Origin: Muscardinus avellanarius
Taxonomy: Eukaryota; Chordata; Mammalia; Rodentia; Gliridae
Direction: 5' to 3'
DNA: 64,000 bases
NCBI GenBank assembly: GCA_963383645.1
Contig: OY726573.1
Span: 13,520,989 to 13,584,988 of the forward strand
Below, piece by piece: positions 63,336-64,000 of this stretch (position 1 is its first letter; the number at the start of each line of letters is the position of its first letter). Position numbers and translations under genes: made by a program. The notes under the pieces were generated by a model. It had not been told where the DNA came from, did no database searches, and was given only the letters and a program-made list of their open reading frames with translations.

Positions 63336-64000
63336 AGTCGGCTGGTGCTTCTTGAAGCAGGAAAGGAAATGATGTTTGTGGCTCCATCGCAAAGGCGAGG
63401 ATGGACCGTGCCTGCGGTCCTAGGCAGGCGTTGAAGGAACCAACCACGGTCCAGCTCTGCTGGAGCTCACGGTCCAGAGAGGACCCTGGAGCTTGAAGAC
63501 GCCAAGATCAGTGGCCGAGGTTGCCATGGAGACCTGTGGAGCTGGAAGGGAGGATGATGTCACGGGGAGGGGGTTGGACTCTTCAGAAAATACCAGGGAT
63601 GACGTTCCTGATGAAGGGGGACACTTCCTTTCAGAAACAGTGGACTCGGAGGGAGGGGAGCTGGGACGAAACTCGGACCATGGAGGCAGGAGTGAGCACC
63701 TTTGGGTCCAGGATTCTGAGCAGGCCAAGGGGGTTGGGGTGGGGGAGAAGAAGGATGGAGAGGGAATTGTGAGCGGAGCCCCCGCAGCCCGGGGTGACCG
63801 GGGCACCACTGTAGAGAGGGTGGCTGCACTGTGGCATTTGAGGTAGGGGATATTTAGGTTGGTAAGAGCAACCCCTAGCAAGGTGGGATTAAGTCAGAGG
63901 GGCAAGACTGGGACAGGGAGGCTGGAGATGGAGCTTGTGCAATCACTGGTGGTCCAGGAATGGCAGCCGGATGGGGAGGACAAACCCTGTTAGGATACAG
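63336..64000. other. RCVRN 3' flank
   Basis: Unique sequence with no gene or repeat recognised. A near-match to an RFX X-box lies at 63520-63533. Overlapping frames on both strands at 63420-63881 look like chance. Confidence 0.7.
63520..63533. promoter_or_regulatory. RFX X-box-like site, downstream of RCVRN
   Basis: GTTGCCATGGAGAC; the left half is ideal and the right half carries one mismatch. Confidence 0.4.

Noticed and set aside
1..64000. A wholly new multi-gene system
   Set aside because: Everything coding here is explained by two known vertebrate genes; remaining signals are repeats, possible regulatory sites and local rearrangements.

Overview
This is a window of mammalian nuclear DNA from a rodent, most likely a squirrel-type rodent (Sciuridae or a close relative). 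The gene exons show it is a mammal. The rodent placement rests on about 85 dimeric SINEs, each a 7SL-derived B1 monomer joined to a shortened tRNA-Ala/ID monomer. This architecture is known as B1-dID and has been described from squirrels and dormice. Species cannot be fixed from the sequence alone. No bacterial-type features, CRISPR arrays or intact RNA genes are present.

Two protein-coding genes lie head to tail on the + strand. (1) The 3' part of GAS7 (growth arrest-specific 7, an F-BAR protein): ten coding exons between 9019 and 40910 encode the last 320 residues, namely part of the linker, the whole F-BAR domain and the C-terminal tail. All exon boundaries have AG/GT sites and compatible phases. 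The SH3 and WW exons lie upstream of the window. A long 3' UTR follows, with candidate poly(A) signals at 43737 and near 46.5-46.66 kb. (2) All of RCVRN (recoverin, a photoreceptor calcium sensor): three coding exons between 51747 and 63025 give a complete 202-residue protein, with a poly(A) signal at 63309. The same gene order and relative orientation are known at human 17p13.1, so this is a conserved neighbourhood. The two genes are not known to work together: GAS7 shapes membrane and actin in neurons, and recoverin tunes rhodopsin shut-off in rods and cones.

Layout: 1-9018 GAS7 intron rich in SINEs, a MaLR LTR, AT/GT arrays and a local tandem duplication; 9019-40910 GAS7 exons separated by SINE-rich introns, with a solo ERVK-like LTR at 25583-26038 and two conspicuous inverted repeats at 18752-18890 and 30412-30453; 40911 to about 47000 GAS7 3' UTR and 3' flank, low in SINEs but containing an old L1 fragment; 47000-51560 intergenic; 51562-51746 RCVRN 5' flank; 51747-63335 RCVRN, whose introns are roughly 40% SINE by my rough tally; 63336-64000 downstream flank.

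SINE nomenclature used below (my own labels, approximate boundaries of about +/-10 bases). Type C is the older form: CAGTACTTGGGAGG head, left B box GGTTCGAGGCC, tail half ending CCCAGTACC. Type A has a CAGCATTCGGGAGG head and GGTTCGCGGACAG, ending CCCAGACC or CCCAGTACC. Type B has a CCCGCGCTTGGGAGG head, GGTTCGAAGCC, a shortened CCGCGCTGGCTTAAG segment, and a right half reading GGTCTGGGAGTGTAGCCC then GGCTTCCAGGAACCCC. Type B0 is a visible intermediate between C and B. No wholly new biological system is evident. The most informative non-genic signals are the SINE subfamily structure, recurrent nesting of young SINEs in the linker of older ones, (CA)n tails, five RFX X-box-like sites, and two or three unexplained inverted or templated structures.
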